Below, one piece after another: positions 15,740 through 24,155 of a DNA stretch of 30,076 nt. The position numbers were made by a program, and so were the translations under genes. The notes beneath the pieces are model-generated. The model was not told the DNA's origin. It ran no database searches and saw only the letters and a list, made by a program, of their open reading frames with translations. How positions within the stretch are numbered: position 1 is the first letter of the stretch; every line of letters starts with the position of its first letter. This stretch comes from JBAWWY01 sp037144355 (GTDB lineage: Bacteria > Bacillota > Clostridia > Peptostreptococcales > Anaerovoracaceae), in assembly GCA_037144355.1 (NCBI GenBank), contig JBAWWY010000019.1, forward strand, positions 1 through 30,076. The letters run 5' to 3'.

Positions 15740-15801
15740 CTTTTTAATTTAAATTCTACTCGAATTTGAACTTTTAAATTTAAATTCGACTCGAATTTAT
15801 A
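15740..15801. repeat. 31-bp AT-rich tandem repeat, two copies
   Basis: Units 15740-15770 and 15771-15801 match at 27 of 31 positions and share the core TTTAAATTC-ACTCGAATTT (one variable base at the dash). Further degenerate CGAAT and ATTTC fragments fill the rest of the 183-bp gap between cca and recD2. No gene or clear promoter is visible in the gap. Confidence 0.75.
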
Positions 15802-15827
15802 TCTTACTATTTCAAATCTAATTTTTC

Positions 15828-16829
15828 TCAGTATTGGACATTAATCCTGCTTTTCTTCAATCCAAGGTATCTTGTCAAATTCTCTGATCTTTCTTTTTCC
15901 ATCTGAGCTAAAATCAGTGATATTCTTGTGTCGAAATTGCATTTTGTATCATCGATTATGTTTGAAACCTCTTCAATTGCAGAGATCTCTGGTTGTGTCA
16001 GGGTAGAAATTTCGCCTTTTGACAAGTGAAGTATTTCATCAGGTGTTATTCCATCTGACTTATCCTTTACTATGTATCCAATATAATCGAATAGCCCTAT
16101 ATATAAATACTCTTTCAGGACCCTTCCAGCGGCTTTTGAAACAATGGCTTTCTGTATTTCCTGCCTGACCCTTTCCTTTTTTATAGTGCTGGCAAGGTAG
16201 GAGTATTTCTTCATTGCTTTATGAGTTTCCTCTTCAATTTCAAAATCCAATTGCCCGGAAAATCTAACTGCCCGAAGTATCCTGAGGGCATCTTGCGAGA
16301 ATTTAGCTTCCGGATCCCTTACCGCCCTGATTTTTCGGTTTTTCAAATCCTCAAGTCCTCCGAAAATATCAATCAAGCCTTCCCATCTGTTGTATGCCAT
16401 TGCGTTTATGGTGAAATCACGCCTCTCCAGATCCTTGCTAATGTCTCCGGTGAAGTGTATTTTGTCTGGCCTGCGAAAATCGCTGTATCCGGTTTCGGTT
16501 CGGAAGGTGGCAGCGTCCGCGGAAAAGCCTTCATGGACAATTCGTACGGTTCCGAAGGTGCCGAATTGTTCCCCTAGCTTTTTCGTAGTGGGAAACAGCT
16601 CGCTTATGGTTTCCCACGATGCGCTTGAAGCAATGTCGAAGTCCCCAGGGACAATGCCCAAAAGCGCATCTCGGACGCAGCCCCCCACGGCATAAACGGC
16701 AAAGCCGGCATCCCGGATTCTCTCCATTATATATGAGAGCTTTTCATTGTTGTCCAAAATATCAATCCTGATTTTTGAAGCTTCCGGCTCTACATTGTTT
16801 TGAAGTTTTGCGCTTTTATTTTTATCCAA
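15828..16829 (-). CDS. cca: CCA tRNA nucleotidyltransferase / poly(A) polymerase family, C-terminally short
   Basis: Adds or repairs the 3' CCA end of tRNAs. Starts at TTG (16829) with GGAG seven bases upstream. The class II nucleotidyltransferase head is intact: VGGCVRDALLG (GG at 49-50), the metal-binding DFD at 63-65, GTFGTVRI, and RRDFTINAMAYN. The RNA-binding neck follows (DALRILRAVRFSGQLDFEI, about 180-200; IKKERVRQEIQKAI). The product is 333 aa, while full-length enzymes of this kind usually have about 400-450. It ends RYLGLKKSRINVQY, where relatives continue into the body and tail domains that hold the tRNA elbow. The sequence after the stop is repeat-like, AT-rich and not coding. The gene may encode a shortened but active enzyme or have lost its 3' end. 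Follows yhaM by 39 bases. Confidence 0.85.
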   Translation of the reverse strand: MDKNKSAKLQNNVEPEASKIRIDILDNNEKLSYIMERIRDAGFAVYAVGGCVRDALLGIVPGDFDIASSASWETISELFPTTKKLGEQFGTFGTVRIVHEGFSADAATFRTETGYSDFRRPDKIHFTGDISKDLERRDFTINAMAYNRWEGLIDIFGGLEDLKNRKIRAVRDPEAKFSQDALRILRAVRFSGQLDFEIEEETHKAMKKYSYLASTIKKERVRQEIQKAIVSKAAGRVLKEYLYIGLFDYIGYIVKDKSDGITPDEILHLSKGEISTLTQPEISAIEEVSNIIDDTKCNFDTRISLILAQMEKERSENLTRYLGLKKSRINVQY

Positions 16830-16868
16830 TCAAAATCTCCATAAACTACTATCGCTTAATATTGCTCA

Positions 16869-17852
16869 CTATTTCTTTTTGATTATTCTTGCGAATTCCT
16901 TTGATTTGTAAAGTCTTCTGTTGTCCATTGTGTAGACTCTTTCTGAAAAGCTTCCTGGCTCGATATTGTCTAAAGCTTCCTCCATGTCATACATCTTGGC
17001 GTCAATCATATCGAGATAATGAAGAATTTCCGCCTCCGGAAACAGGGGTTTCTTCGGGCTTCCGAATTCAGCCTCGTAATGATGTGAAATCATCATATGC
17101 TCAAGCATAATTGCTTTTTCGTTGCTTATTGCCAGTTCAGCGGCAAGTCTATCTATTATCTTCACACCTTGGATCAGATGCCCCAGCATCTGGCCTTCAA
17201 ATGAATAGCCGGATACAATTCCCAATTCATTAGCATCCATCTCATTTAATTTTTCTATATCATGGATTATTACACCTGTAACCACAAGATCCCTGTTTAA
17301 ATTCGCGTATACGTCGCAAACCCGCTCTGCTAGTTCCAACATCCTTTTAATATGATAAAGGAGCCCCGAAAGCTCGGCATGATGGTTCTTAGATGCAGCT
17401 GGATAATACATCAGCTTTTCCTTATGGTCGTCAAGTATGCGATGACATATAGCTTTAAGATCTTCATCCTTCATAGTCACCACGGCTGCCTTTATAAAAG
17501 CAAACATAACATCCGCACTTATCGGAGCAGCTTTTACAAAATCCATTATTTCAAATTTTTCGTCTTCGTTGGCTTTTCTCACCTTTGCAAGTTTGAGCTG
17601 CTTCAAACCGTTCCATTCAGTCACCGTCGCTCTAACTTTTACAACGTCACCTTCTTTTATGCCCTCAAGCGCCAATATTTCCTGATCTGAAATGTCCCAT
17701 TTCTTCCCAGAAATCTCGCCAGTTTTATCTCCAAGCGCCAAGTCAAGATACTGTTTTTTATTTGCTCCAAGCTTGATTGCGAAATTCTTGACCATGAAAA
17801 AATCCAGCACTTCACTTTCAACATTGATATCATTAATATATACATTTTTCAT
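16869..17852 (-). CDS. yhaM: YhaM-family 3'-5' exoribonuclease (OB + HD domains)
   Basis: A 3'-5' exonuclease for RNA and single-stranded DNA that trims mRNA fragments. I choose the ATG at 17852 (MKNVYINDIN, 327 aa) because GGAGGG lies about eight bases upstream; a start at 17921 would fall on the promoter. Residues about 10-95 form an OB fold (LALGDKTGEISGKKWDI, then VVKVRATVTEWNGLKQLKL). Residues about 140-300 form the HD domain, with HHAELSGLLYHIKRM, the metal-binding HD in VIIHDIEKLNEM, GQMLGHLIQG, and MISHHYEAEFGSPKKP. Length matches the Bacillus protein (about 314 aa). First in a minus-strand run leading into cca and recD2; divergent from nadE. Confidence 0.94.
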   Translation of the reverse strand: MKNVYINDINVESEVLDFFMVKNFAIKLGANKKQYLDLALGDKTGEISGKKWDISDQEILALEGIKEGDVVKVRATVTEWNGLKQLKLAKVRKANEDEKFEIMDFVKAAPISADVMFAFIKAAVVTMKDEDLKAICHRILDDHKEKLMYYPAASKNHHAELSGLLYHIKRMLELAERVCDVYANLNRDLVVTGVIIHDIEKLNEMDANELGIVSGYSFEGQMLGHLIQGVKIIDRLAAELAISNEKAIMLEHMMISHHYEAEFGSPKKPLFPEAEILHYLDMIDAKMYDMEEALDNIEPGSFSERVYTMDNRRLYKSKEFARIIKKK

Positions 17853-17891
17853 TAAATAACCCTCCAAGTTAATAAGCCTTGATTTGCTATC

Positions 17892-17921
17892 ATTATATAC
17901 TAGGACAAGCCGCATAATCAA
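17892..17921 (-). promoter_or_regulatory. Promoter of yhaM
   Basis: TATAAT (17892-17897) with TTGATT (17916-17921) at 18 bp, about 40 bases upstream of the chosen start codon. Its position also argues against the longer reading frame that begins at 17921. Confidence 0.55.
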
Positions 17922-17950
17922 TGGAACTAATTCGAACTATTTTCGTCTAA

Positions 17951-17980
17951 TTTTCCAACAGTTGTATTCTATATTATAAT
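17951..17980 (+). promoter_or_regulatory. Promoter of the nadE operon
   Basis: A perfect TATAAT (17975-17980) with a weak TTTTCC (17951-17956) 18 bp upstream. Transcription would start near 17987, just after the ATG at 17984, which supports the TTG start at 18020. Confidence 0.55.
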
Positions 17981-18019
17981 GTAATGATATATAATGGACT
18001 AAAGTTGGAGGTGGTAATA

Positions 18020-20002
18020 TTGAATACACTAGGAATGGTCAAGGTTTCCGCAGTATCTCCCAAGCTTAGGCTTGCAAATACTGAATATAATACTGAAGAA
18101 ATAATATCTTGCATGCACACAGCTAATGAGAACCAGGCAGGGATCATTTTGTTCCCCGAACTATGTATTACAGGTTATAGCTGTGGTGACTTGTTTTATC
18201 AAGATTTTTTATATAAGAACACTCTTTTGGGATTAAAAAAAATAGCAGAAGAAACAAAGAAAATTGATTCCATTGTCATCGCGGGCTTTCATTTGAAAGT
18301 AGAGAACAATTATTATAATTGTGCCGCTTTGATTCAAAATGGAATAATCAAGGGAATTGTTCCTAAGATGTTTCCACCCAATTCCAAGGAATTCTATGAG
18401 GCTAGATGGTTCGCTTCAGGTTTATCCATATCCAGGGATATAACAGAAGTAAATCTTTTCGGATATGATATTCCTTTTGGCAACCTTATTTTCGATGATG
18501 AGGAAAATGACTTGAAACTCGGCATTGAAATCTGCGAAGATCTCTGGGTTCCAATTTCTCCAGGTTCACACCTTTGTTTGAATGGCGCCCACATCATATT
18601 TAATCCTTCCGCCAGCAATGAGATGGTTGGCAAATCTGAATATCGAAGGAATCTTGTTCTCCATGAAAGCGCCAAGAATATTTGTGGTTATGTATATGCA
18701 TCTGCAGGTGTTTTTGAATCTACAACGGATATTGTTTTTGGTGGAGACTGCCTTATTGCAGAGTATGGAAGCCTAATTGCCAATGGTGATAGATTTCAAA
18801 GGGAAAGTTCCATAACATATGGTGAAATCGACTTCGAAAGATTGAAATTCGAGAGGGCGTTTGGGCAGAATTTTGAAATTTCAACCTCTAATATGAGCGT
18901 TCGAAATGACTATCAGTCAGTCAAGCTATATAAAATCAAAACCCTTTCCGAAAATTCTCAAGGGTTGGAAAGAATTTATGGCAAGAATCCTTTTGTACCT
19001 TCAGACAAATTGAAGATAGATGAGCGTTGTCAGGAAATATTCAGCATTCAGACAGCCGGCTTGGCAAAGAGGCTGGAACACACCAGGTCGAAAAATCTAG
19101 TGCTTGGAATTTCCGGTGGTCTAGACTCAACCTTGGCCTTGTTGGTCTGTGTTGAAACTATGAAGCTTATTGGCCTTGATGCGAAAAATATTATTGCGGT
19201 AACTATGCCTGGATTTGGTACTACAAACAAGACATATCAAAATGCATTATCTCTTATTGATTTGCTTGGAGTTTCTTTTAGAGAAATACCCATTGGCGAA
19301 TCCGTTTCCCTTCATTTCAGGGATATAAACCAGGATCCCAAGAAGAGGGATGTGACTTATGAGAATGCCCAGGCAAGAGAAAGAACCCAGATATTGATGG
19401 ATATTGCCAATATGGAAGGCGGCTTGGTAGTTGGAACAGGAGACCTTTCTGAAATAGCTCTTGGATTCAGCACCTACAATGGCGATCATATGTCCATGTA
19501 TGGGGTCAACTCCAGCATACCAAAGACTTTAGTAATCTTTGTGATAAAATGGGTTATGGATAATCTGCTGCAGGGACCTTTTGAGGAAAAAGCTTTTAGC
19601 AAGGATAATTTCCATCTGCGTGAAATCCTTCAGGGGATTCTCGACACTCCCATTTCGCCTGAATTGCTCCCACCCGGGGAAGATGGAAATATTGTTCAAA
19701 AAACAGAAGATACTGTTGGCCCATATATATTGCACGACTTTTTCCTTTTTTATACTATCAGGTTTGGAATGAACCCAAGGAAATTGTTGTTTATTGCCAC
19801 AAAAGCATTCTTGAGAGAGTTTTCAGAGGATGAAATTAAAAAATGGCTTATTCTATTTTATAAAAGATTTTTCTCGCAGCAGTTTAAAAGAAGCTGTATT
19901 CCAGATGGGCCAAAAGTTGGTTCAGTGAGTTTGTCTCCTAGGGGAGACTGGCGTATGCCCAGCGACGCTGAAGTTCATGACTGGTTGAAGGCATTGATTT
20001 AA
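18020..20002 (+). CDS. nadE: Glutamine-dependent NAD+ synthetase
   Basis: Amidates deamido-NAD to NAD using ammonia from glutamine. The best start is TTG at 18020 (660 aa, NTLGMVKVSAVSPKLRLAN after the start residue): GGAGGTGG lies eight bases upstream, while the in-frame ATG at 17984 has no ribosome binding site and lies at the promoter. The N-terminal nitrilase-fold glutaminase has its triad Glu 47 (FPELCITGYS), Lys 116 (VPKMFPP) and Cys 172 (GIEICEDLW). The C-terminal synthetase has the ATP-pyrophosphatase loop SGGLDS (355-360) and GTGDLSEIALGFSTYNGDH. Length fits the two-domain bacterial form. An ABC ATPase gene follows with only room for a ribosome binding site, so they are probably co-transcribed though functionally unrelated. 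Confidence 0.97.
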   Translation: MNTLGMVKVSAVSPKLRLANTEYNTEEIISCMHTANENQAGIILFPELCITGYSCGDLFYQDFLYKNTLLGLKKIAEETKKIDSIVIAGFHLKVENNYYNCAALIQNGIIKGIVPKMFPPNSKEFYEARWFASGLSISRDITEVNLFGYDIPFGNLIFDDEENDLKLGIEICEDLWVPISPGSHLCLNGAHIIFNPSASNEMVGKSEYRRNLVLHESAKNICGYVYASAGVFESTTDIVFGGDCLIAEYGSLIANGDRFQRESSITYGEIDFERLKFERAFGQNFEISTSNMSVRNDYQSVKLYKIKTLSENSQGLERIYGKNPFVPSDKLKIDERCQEIFSIQTAGLAKRLEHTRSKNLVLGISGGLDSTLALLVCVETMKLIGLDAKNIIAVTMPGFGTTNKTYQNALSLIDLLGVSFREIPIGESVSLHFRDINQDPKKRDVTYENAQARERTQILMDIANMEGGLVVGTGDLSEIALGFSTYNGDHMSMYGVNSSIPKTLVIFVIKWVMDNLLQGPFEEKAFSKDNFHLREILQGILDTPISPELLPPGEDGNIVQKTEDTVGPYILHDFFLFYTIRFGMNPRKLLFIATKAFLREFSEDEIKKWLILFYKRFFSQQFKRSCIPDGPKVGSVSLSPRGDWRMPSDAEVHDWLKALI

Positions 20003-20023
20003 AATTTTAGGGAGGTATTACCC

Positions 20024-20737
20024 ATCAAACCATTTATAGAAATTAAAAACCTTAGGAAAGTATATCGTATGGGGGAAGAAAAGGTCGTTGCCTTGGATTC
20101 TATCAGTCTTGACATATTTAAAGGCGACATTATTTGCCTTCTTGGTGTTTCCGGTTCTGGAAAATCAACTTTTTTAAATATGATGGCTGGCTTGGAAAAA
20201 CCCACCAAAGGGGAAATCCTTATTGGAGGTATTCCAATTCATAAGCTAAATGAAGCCCAAATTACTCTTTTCAGGCAAAAGAATATCGGCTTTATTTTTC
20301 AAGCATATAATTTGATGCCTATGCTCACCGCTTTGGAAAACGTCAGCCTTCCATTGATATTCCAAGGAGTTCCCAGTCAAGCTAGAAATCTTGAGTCTAG
20401 GAAAGCTCTGGATCAGGTAGGCCTCAAGGGTTTTGATAAAAGAAAGCCCTCGCGAATGAGCGGCGGCCAGCAACAGAGAGTAGGAATTGCAAGAGCTATT
20501 GTGGGCAAGCCAAAAATTATCTTTGCAGATGAGCCCACCGGAAATCTGGATAGTCATACTTCAAAGGAAGTTTTGAATTTATTGATTAAAATGGTCAAAG
20601 AAAACAACCAAACCCTTATAATAGTAACCCACGACCGTGAAATTGCAAAGCACGCAGACAGAGTTGTAACCCTGGAGGATGGAAACATTCTACATATATT
20701 AACGAAAGAGGAGTACCACGAACATGAAAACCAATAA
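20024..20737 (+). CDS. MacB/LolD-type ABC transporter ATPase, probable AUC start
   Basis: ATP-hydrolysing subunit of a MacB-like exporter. Visible motifs: Walker A GVSGSGKST, Q-loop FIFQAYNLMP, signature MSGGQQQRVGIARAI, Walker B IIFADEPTG with the D-loop NLDS, and the switch His in VTHD. From the first ATG (20069) the protein has 222 aa but lacks its first beta strand and the A-loop Tyr. The frame is open upstream and encodes KPFIEIKNLRKVYRMG, exactly the expected N-terminus, beginning at an ATC codon (20024) that sits eight bases after a perfect GGGAGG. I therefore infer initiation at AUC (237 aa), or a sequencing or mutational change from ATG. It overlaps the next gene by 14 bases and belongs with it and the permease at 22702. 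Confidence 0.9.
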   Translation: MKPFIEIKNLRKVYRMGEEKVVALDSISLDIFKGDIICLLGVSGSGKSTFLNMMAGLEKPTKGEILIGGIPIHKLNEAQITLFRQKNIGFIFQAYNLMPMLTALENVSLPLIFQGVPSQARNLESRKALDQVGLKGFDKRKPSRMSGGQQQRVGIARAIVGKPKIIFADEPTGNLDSHTSKEVLNLLIKMVKENNQTLIIVTHDREIAKHADRVVTLEDGNILHILTKEEYHEHENQ

Positions 20738-22709
20738 GCTGTTGTCCGTCCTTTTAGCCATAATCCTTTCAATATCAAGCATCACAGTGGCAAATCCTGC
20801 TTATGCGGCAGACACCGATATCACATTGTCCCAGCCCAGCCTCGGTTCCGGTTATGAAAACGGCAGCGCCAATATGAAATTGACCGTAATCAACAATACA
20901 CCCTCAGACATTTCCGGAGTCACTCTTACAGCCGACACCGGTTCAACCGATATTTTCATTGCAACTGCAAAGAAGACAGTAACAGTTACTGTACCCGCAA
21001 ATGAGTCGGTCACCGCAACCTGGTCCTTGAATTTTGATGGCGTGTCTGCTGGATCTTACACGATCCCGGTTTCCGCCTCCTGGACCGGAGGTACTGCCTC
21101 CATAGATTGCAGCGTCCGTGTCAAAGTGGAAAGCGTCGTCACTAAAACTTATGATTCAGCTATAGAGGTTACCCACAAATTCGAGTTTGGAGATGGAATT
21201 ATAGCAGGAAAAACAAATGATTTGACTTTGATAGTTGAAAACAAGGGAAATTCTGCCCTCAGTGCAGTTTCTGTAACACTAAGCTCCCTCCCAACCGGTA
21301 TGACATTGGATAACTCAAGCACAAGCCTTGTCGCTGGCAATATTTCTGAAAATCATACATCCTCGGTGGTGTTTCCCGTAATAGCATCCGAGAGCATGGC
21401 AAGCGGTGAATATCCAATTGGCATAGAAGTATCGGGTAAGGATGAAAGCGGAGCGGCCGTGACCTTTACCCAGTCTCTGTATGTTCCTATCGAGTCAAGT
21501 GGTTCTGGAATCCTCAGCAAAATATCCATTGAGAGTTTGAGCGCACCTTCCCAGGTCAAGCCGGGAGAGGATTTTGCGCTTTCTTTCGTTGTTGCAAACA
21601 GCGGCAGTACTTCCATTAAAAATCTAAAAATTTCTGCAATTGGTTCCGATGGAATGATCAACAAATCTAAAAACATATTTGTTGAGTCATCCATAGCCCC
21701 CAACTCGAGTAAAAGTTATTCCATAAGTTTCTATATACCATCTTCTTCTGAAGAGAAATATTATCCAATTGAAATAAAAGTTGAACCATCCTCTGGAACG
21801 GATGCGGCTTCAAATTCCATCTCGCAATTTACCGGAGTCTTGTGCAAGACAATTGGAAATTCTAAAACGCCTCAGCTTATTGTTGAAAAATATTCATATG
21901 GCGGATCATCCGTTCAAGCTGGAAATAATGTGAATGTTTCTTTGACTTTGTTCAATACCAGCACTACACGAGATTTGAACAATATAAAGATTACCCTCAC
22001 CTCCGATGATGGAACCTTTATACCATACAATAGCAGCAATTCGTTTTACATTCCAAGTATTGCAAAGAATAGCAGGACTACAAAAAATATAACCTTAACC
22101 GTGAAACCCGATGCTGTGCAAAAAACCACAGGTATAAACCTTGCCATGAGTTACGAAGATGGATCAGGCAATGCCTTTACAGCAGAAGATATTATATCCA
22201 TACCGGTAATGCAAAAGACTAAGCTCGTTGTTGATGACATAATCGCTCCACCGGATATTTATGCTGGGCAACCTATGAGTGTGTCAATACAATTTTACAA
22301 TATGGGAAAGACAACCTTGAGCAATCTCAAGGTGACAGCCGAAGGAAACTTTACCCCTTCCGACTCTACGAATTATTTTGTGGGTAACATGGAAGCTGGT
22401 AAAAATGATTATTACGACTTTGGCTTTACTCCCAACGAAGCAGGAACCATGAAAGGAAATATCATATTCTCCTATGAAGACCAGGCAGGCAACCAGCAAA
22501 CCCTGCTTAAGGAATTTTCTTTCCAAGTTCTTGAAACACCTCCTGCCCCAGTTGATCCAGGCATCCCACCAGAAACCACAGGAGGAAGCAAGCTCCCTTG
22601 GATAATCGCGGGAATAATAGCAGCTTTGCTTGCCATTGGGGGATTTATATTCTGGAGAATCAAAGTTAAAAAAAGAAAAGCTAAAGAATTGGATCTTTTA
22701 GATGAATAA
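20724..22709 (+). CDS. Membrane-anchored exported protein with about five Ig-like (CARDB/NEW3-type) repeats
   Basis: The 661-aa protein has a signal peptide (MKTNKLLSVLLAIILSISS, probable cut after PAYA at about 28), about five repeated beta-sandwich units of roughly 110 residues (about 34-140, 145-255, 262-375, 383-495, 498-610), a proline-rich linker, one transmembrane helix (LPWIIAGIIAALLAIGGFIF, about 627-646) and a basic cytoplasmic tail. Each repeat carries the same pattern of a polar start and 'VENKGNSALSAVSVTL' / 'VANSGSTSIKNLKIS' / 'FYNMGKTTLSNLKVT', typical of CARDB/NEW3-like domains of COG1361. It lies between a MacB-type ATPase and permease, overlapping both genes (14 and 8 bases), so it is almost certainly part of that transporter, standing in the place of an adaptor or acting as an outer-face receptor or scaffold. 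Its function is inferred from context. Confidence 0.85.
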   Translation: MKTNKLLSVLLAIILSISSITVANPAYAADTDITLSQPSLGSGYENGSANMKLTVINNTPSDISGVTLTADTGSTDIFIATAKKTVTVTVPANESVTATWSLNFDGVSAGSYTIPVSASWTGGTASIDCSVRVKVESVVTKTYDSAIEVTHKFEFGDGIIAGKTNDLTLIVENKGNSALSAVSVTLSSLPTGMTLDNSSTSLVAGNISENHTSSVVFPVIASESMASGEYPIGIEVSGKDESGAAVTFTQSLYVPIESSGSGILSKISIESLSAPSQVKPGEDFALSFVVANSGSTSIKNLKISAIGSDGMINKSKNIFVESSIAPNSSKSYSISFYIPSSSEEKYYPIEIKVEPSSGTDAASNSISQFTGVLCKTIGNSKTPQLIVEKYSYGGSSVQAGNNVNVSLTLFNTSTTRDLNNIKITLTSDDGTFIPYNSSNSFYIPSIAKNSRTTKNITLTVKPDAVQKTTGINLAMSYEDGSGNAFTAEDIISIPVMQKTKLVVDDIIAPPDIYAGQPMSVSIQFYNMGKTTLSNLKVTAEGNFTPSDSTNYFVGNMEAGKNDYYDFGFTPNEAGTMKGNIIFSYEDQAGNQQTLLKEFSFQVLETPPAPVDPGIPPETTGGSKLPWIIAGIIAALLAIGGFIFWRIKVKKRKAKELDLLDE

Positions 22710-24072
22710 TATCGAAATAATCAAGATGAGCTTCCGCAATCTCCTGCGGAGGCGTACAAGAAGCATACTTTCAATCATAGGAGTCGTTGTTGGAACAAGC
22801 TCCATTGTCGTCATGCTTTCACTTGGGTTTGGGCTAAGTGCGAATTACCAGCAGCAAGTGGAAAGTTACGGCAACCTGCATATTATCGATGTCATGCCAA
22901 ATGGCGGTGGCGGTGGCGGTGGTGTCATGATGGGCAATTCCGTTGATGGCAAACCGGGTCAAGGAGGCAGTGGAACATCTGCTCTGAATGACCTGGCGGT
23001 CGCCTCTATTGATGCAATAAAGGGCGTTGACGCATCAACTCCTGTTCTTCAGGAGTATATGAAGTTCGCTCTAGGTAAATTCATCGCCTCCTCCAATGTA
23101 ATGGGGATGAAACCGGAATTTATGGAAAAGTTGAATTTCCAGCTTCAAGATGGAAGGTTTATCAATTCAAGTGACAAGTTTGCCATAGTATTTGGAAACC
23201 AGATTCCCATGTCTTTTTACAACCCCAAGAAAACTCTTTATAGTTCCTATGGGGGTGCTCCTCAGGTTGATGTTATAACAGACAAGATTCTCATGACTGG
23301 TGATATGGCTTACGGGGAAAAATATCAGGATCCAAATGCCGAGAAAATAAACTACAAGATGTACAAGGTTAAAGGCGTCGGACTATTGGCTAACCCTAAC
23401 GACGAGTCTGCCTACAATACTTACATGAATATCGATACCGTTAAAATAATAAAGGCTGACCTCAAGAAGGCTAGAAGAGAATCCACTGTTGGTGCAGCTA
23501 CACAGGGCTATGACTTGGTAAAAGTGTATGTGGGAAATATTAAAAATATTCAAAGCATATCCGACCAAATCCGAGCAATGGGTTTCCAAACCAGCAGTCT
23601 TAATGACTGGCTCAAGTCCATGCAGGATACTGCAAGAATGATCCAAGGCATATTGGGAGGAATCGGCGCGATTTCCCTTCTGGTTGCAGCTATTGGAATT
23701 ACCAACACTATGATTATGTCCATTTACGAGAGAACCCGGGAAATCGGTGTCATGAAGGTAATTGGAGCCAATCTAATTGATATCCGAAATATTTTTCTTT
23801 TAGAAGCCGGCTTGATTGGATTCCTGGGAGGAATCGCAGGTATTATTTTCAGCTTTTTGATATCTTTACTGATGAATACACTTCTTAAGACAATAATGGG
23901 CCAGCTTTTAGGAAGCATGGGCGGAGGCACCGGCGGTGCGATTTCCATAATACCATGGTGGCTTGTGTTTTCAAGCTTGATTTTCTCCACCGCCATCGGA
24001 GTTATTGCAGGATATTATCCAGCAAGAAGAGCGATGCGGATGAGTGCTTTGGAAAGTCTGAGGAACGAATAA
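22702..24072 (+). CDS. MacB/FtsX-type ABC transporter permease
   Basis: The 456-aa permease has the MacB layout. One transmembrane helix lies near the N-terminus (ILSIIGVVVGTSSIVVMLSL, about 22-41), followed by a large extracellular domain (about 50-305). Three C-terminal helices (GGIGAISLLVAAIGITNTM; LLEAGLIGFLGGIAGIIFSF; WWLVFSSLIFSTAIGVIAGY) flank the FtsX motif YERTREIGVMKVIGA, and the end YYPARRAMRMSALESLRNE is typical of the family. MacB-type proteins transmit force to extracellular partners rather than forming a channel. A run of seven glycines (68-74) encoded by GGCGGT repeats follows the first helix. The start overlaps the Ig-repeat gene; it lacks a strong ribosome binding site, which fits translational coupling. 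Confidence 0.93.
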   Translation: MNNIEIIKMSFRNLLRRRTRSILSIIGVVVGTSSIVVMLSLGFGLSANYQQQVESYGNLHIIDVMPNGGGGGGGVMMGNSVDGKPGQGGSGTSALNDLAVASIDAIKGVDASTPVLQEYMKFALGKFIASSNVMGMKPEFMEKLNFQLQDGRFINSSDKFAIVFGNQIPMSFYNPKKTLYSSYGGAPQVDVITDKILMTGDMAYGEKYQDPNAEKINYKMYKVKGVGLLANPNDESAYNTYMNIDTVKIIKADLKKARRESTVGAATQGYDLVKVYVGNIKNIQSISDQIRAMGFQTSSLNDWLKSMQDTARMIQGILGGIGAISLLVAAIGITNTMIMSIYERTREIGVMKVIGANLIDIRNIFLLEAGLIGFLGGIAGIIFSFLISLLMNTLLKTIMGQLLGSMGGGTGGAISIIPWWLVFSSLIFSTAIGVIAGYYPARRAMRMSALESLRNE

Positions 24073-24155
24073 GTAAAGGGCATTTATCGTATGATTTAAC
24101 TTGAAGTATAAATATAAATTAAATCGTTTAAGATTAGGAAAGCAGAGGATAAGCA

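Noticed and set aside
15740..15801. CRISPR-like repeat
   Set aside because: There are only two directly abutting, imperfect AT-rich copies without spacers, and no cas gene.
17984..18019. ATG at 17984 as the nadE start
   Set aside because: It has no ribosome binding site and lies at the transcription start predicted from the TATAAT at 17975; the TTG at 18020 follows GGAGGTGG at good spacing.
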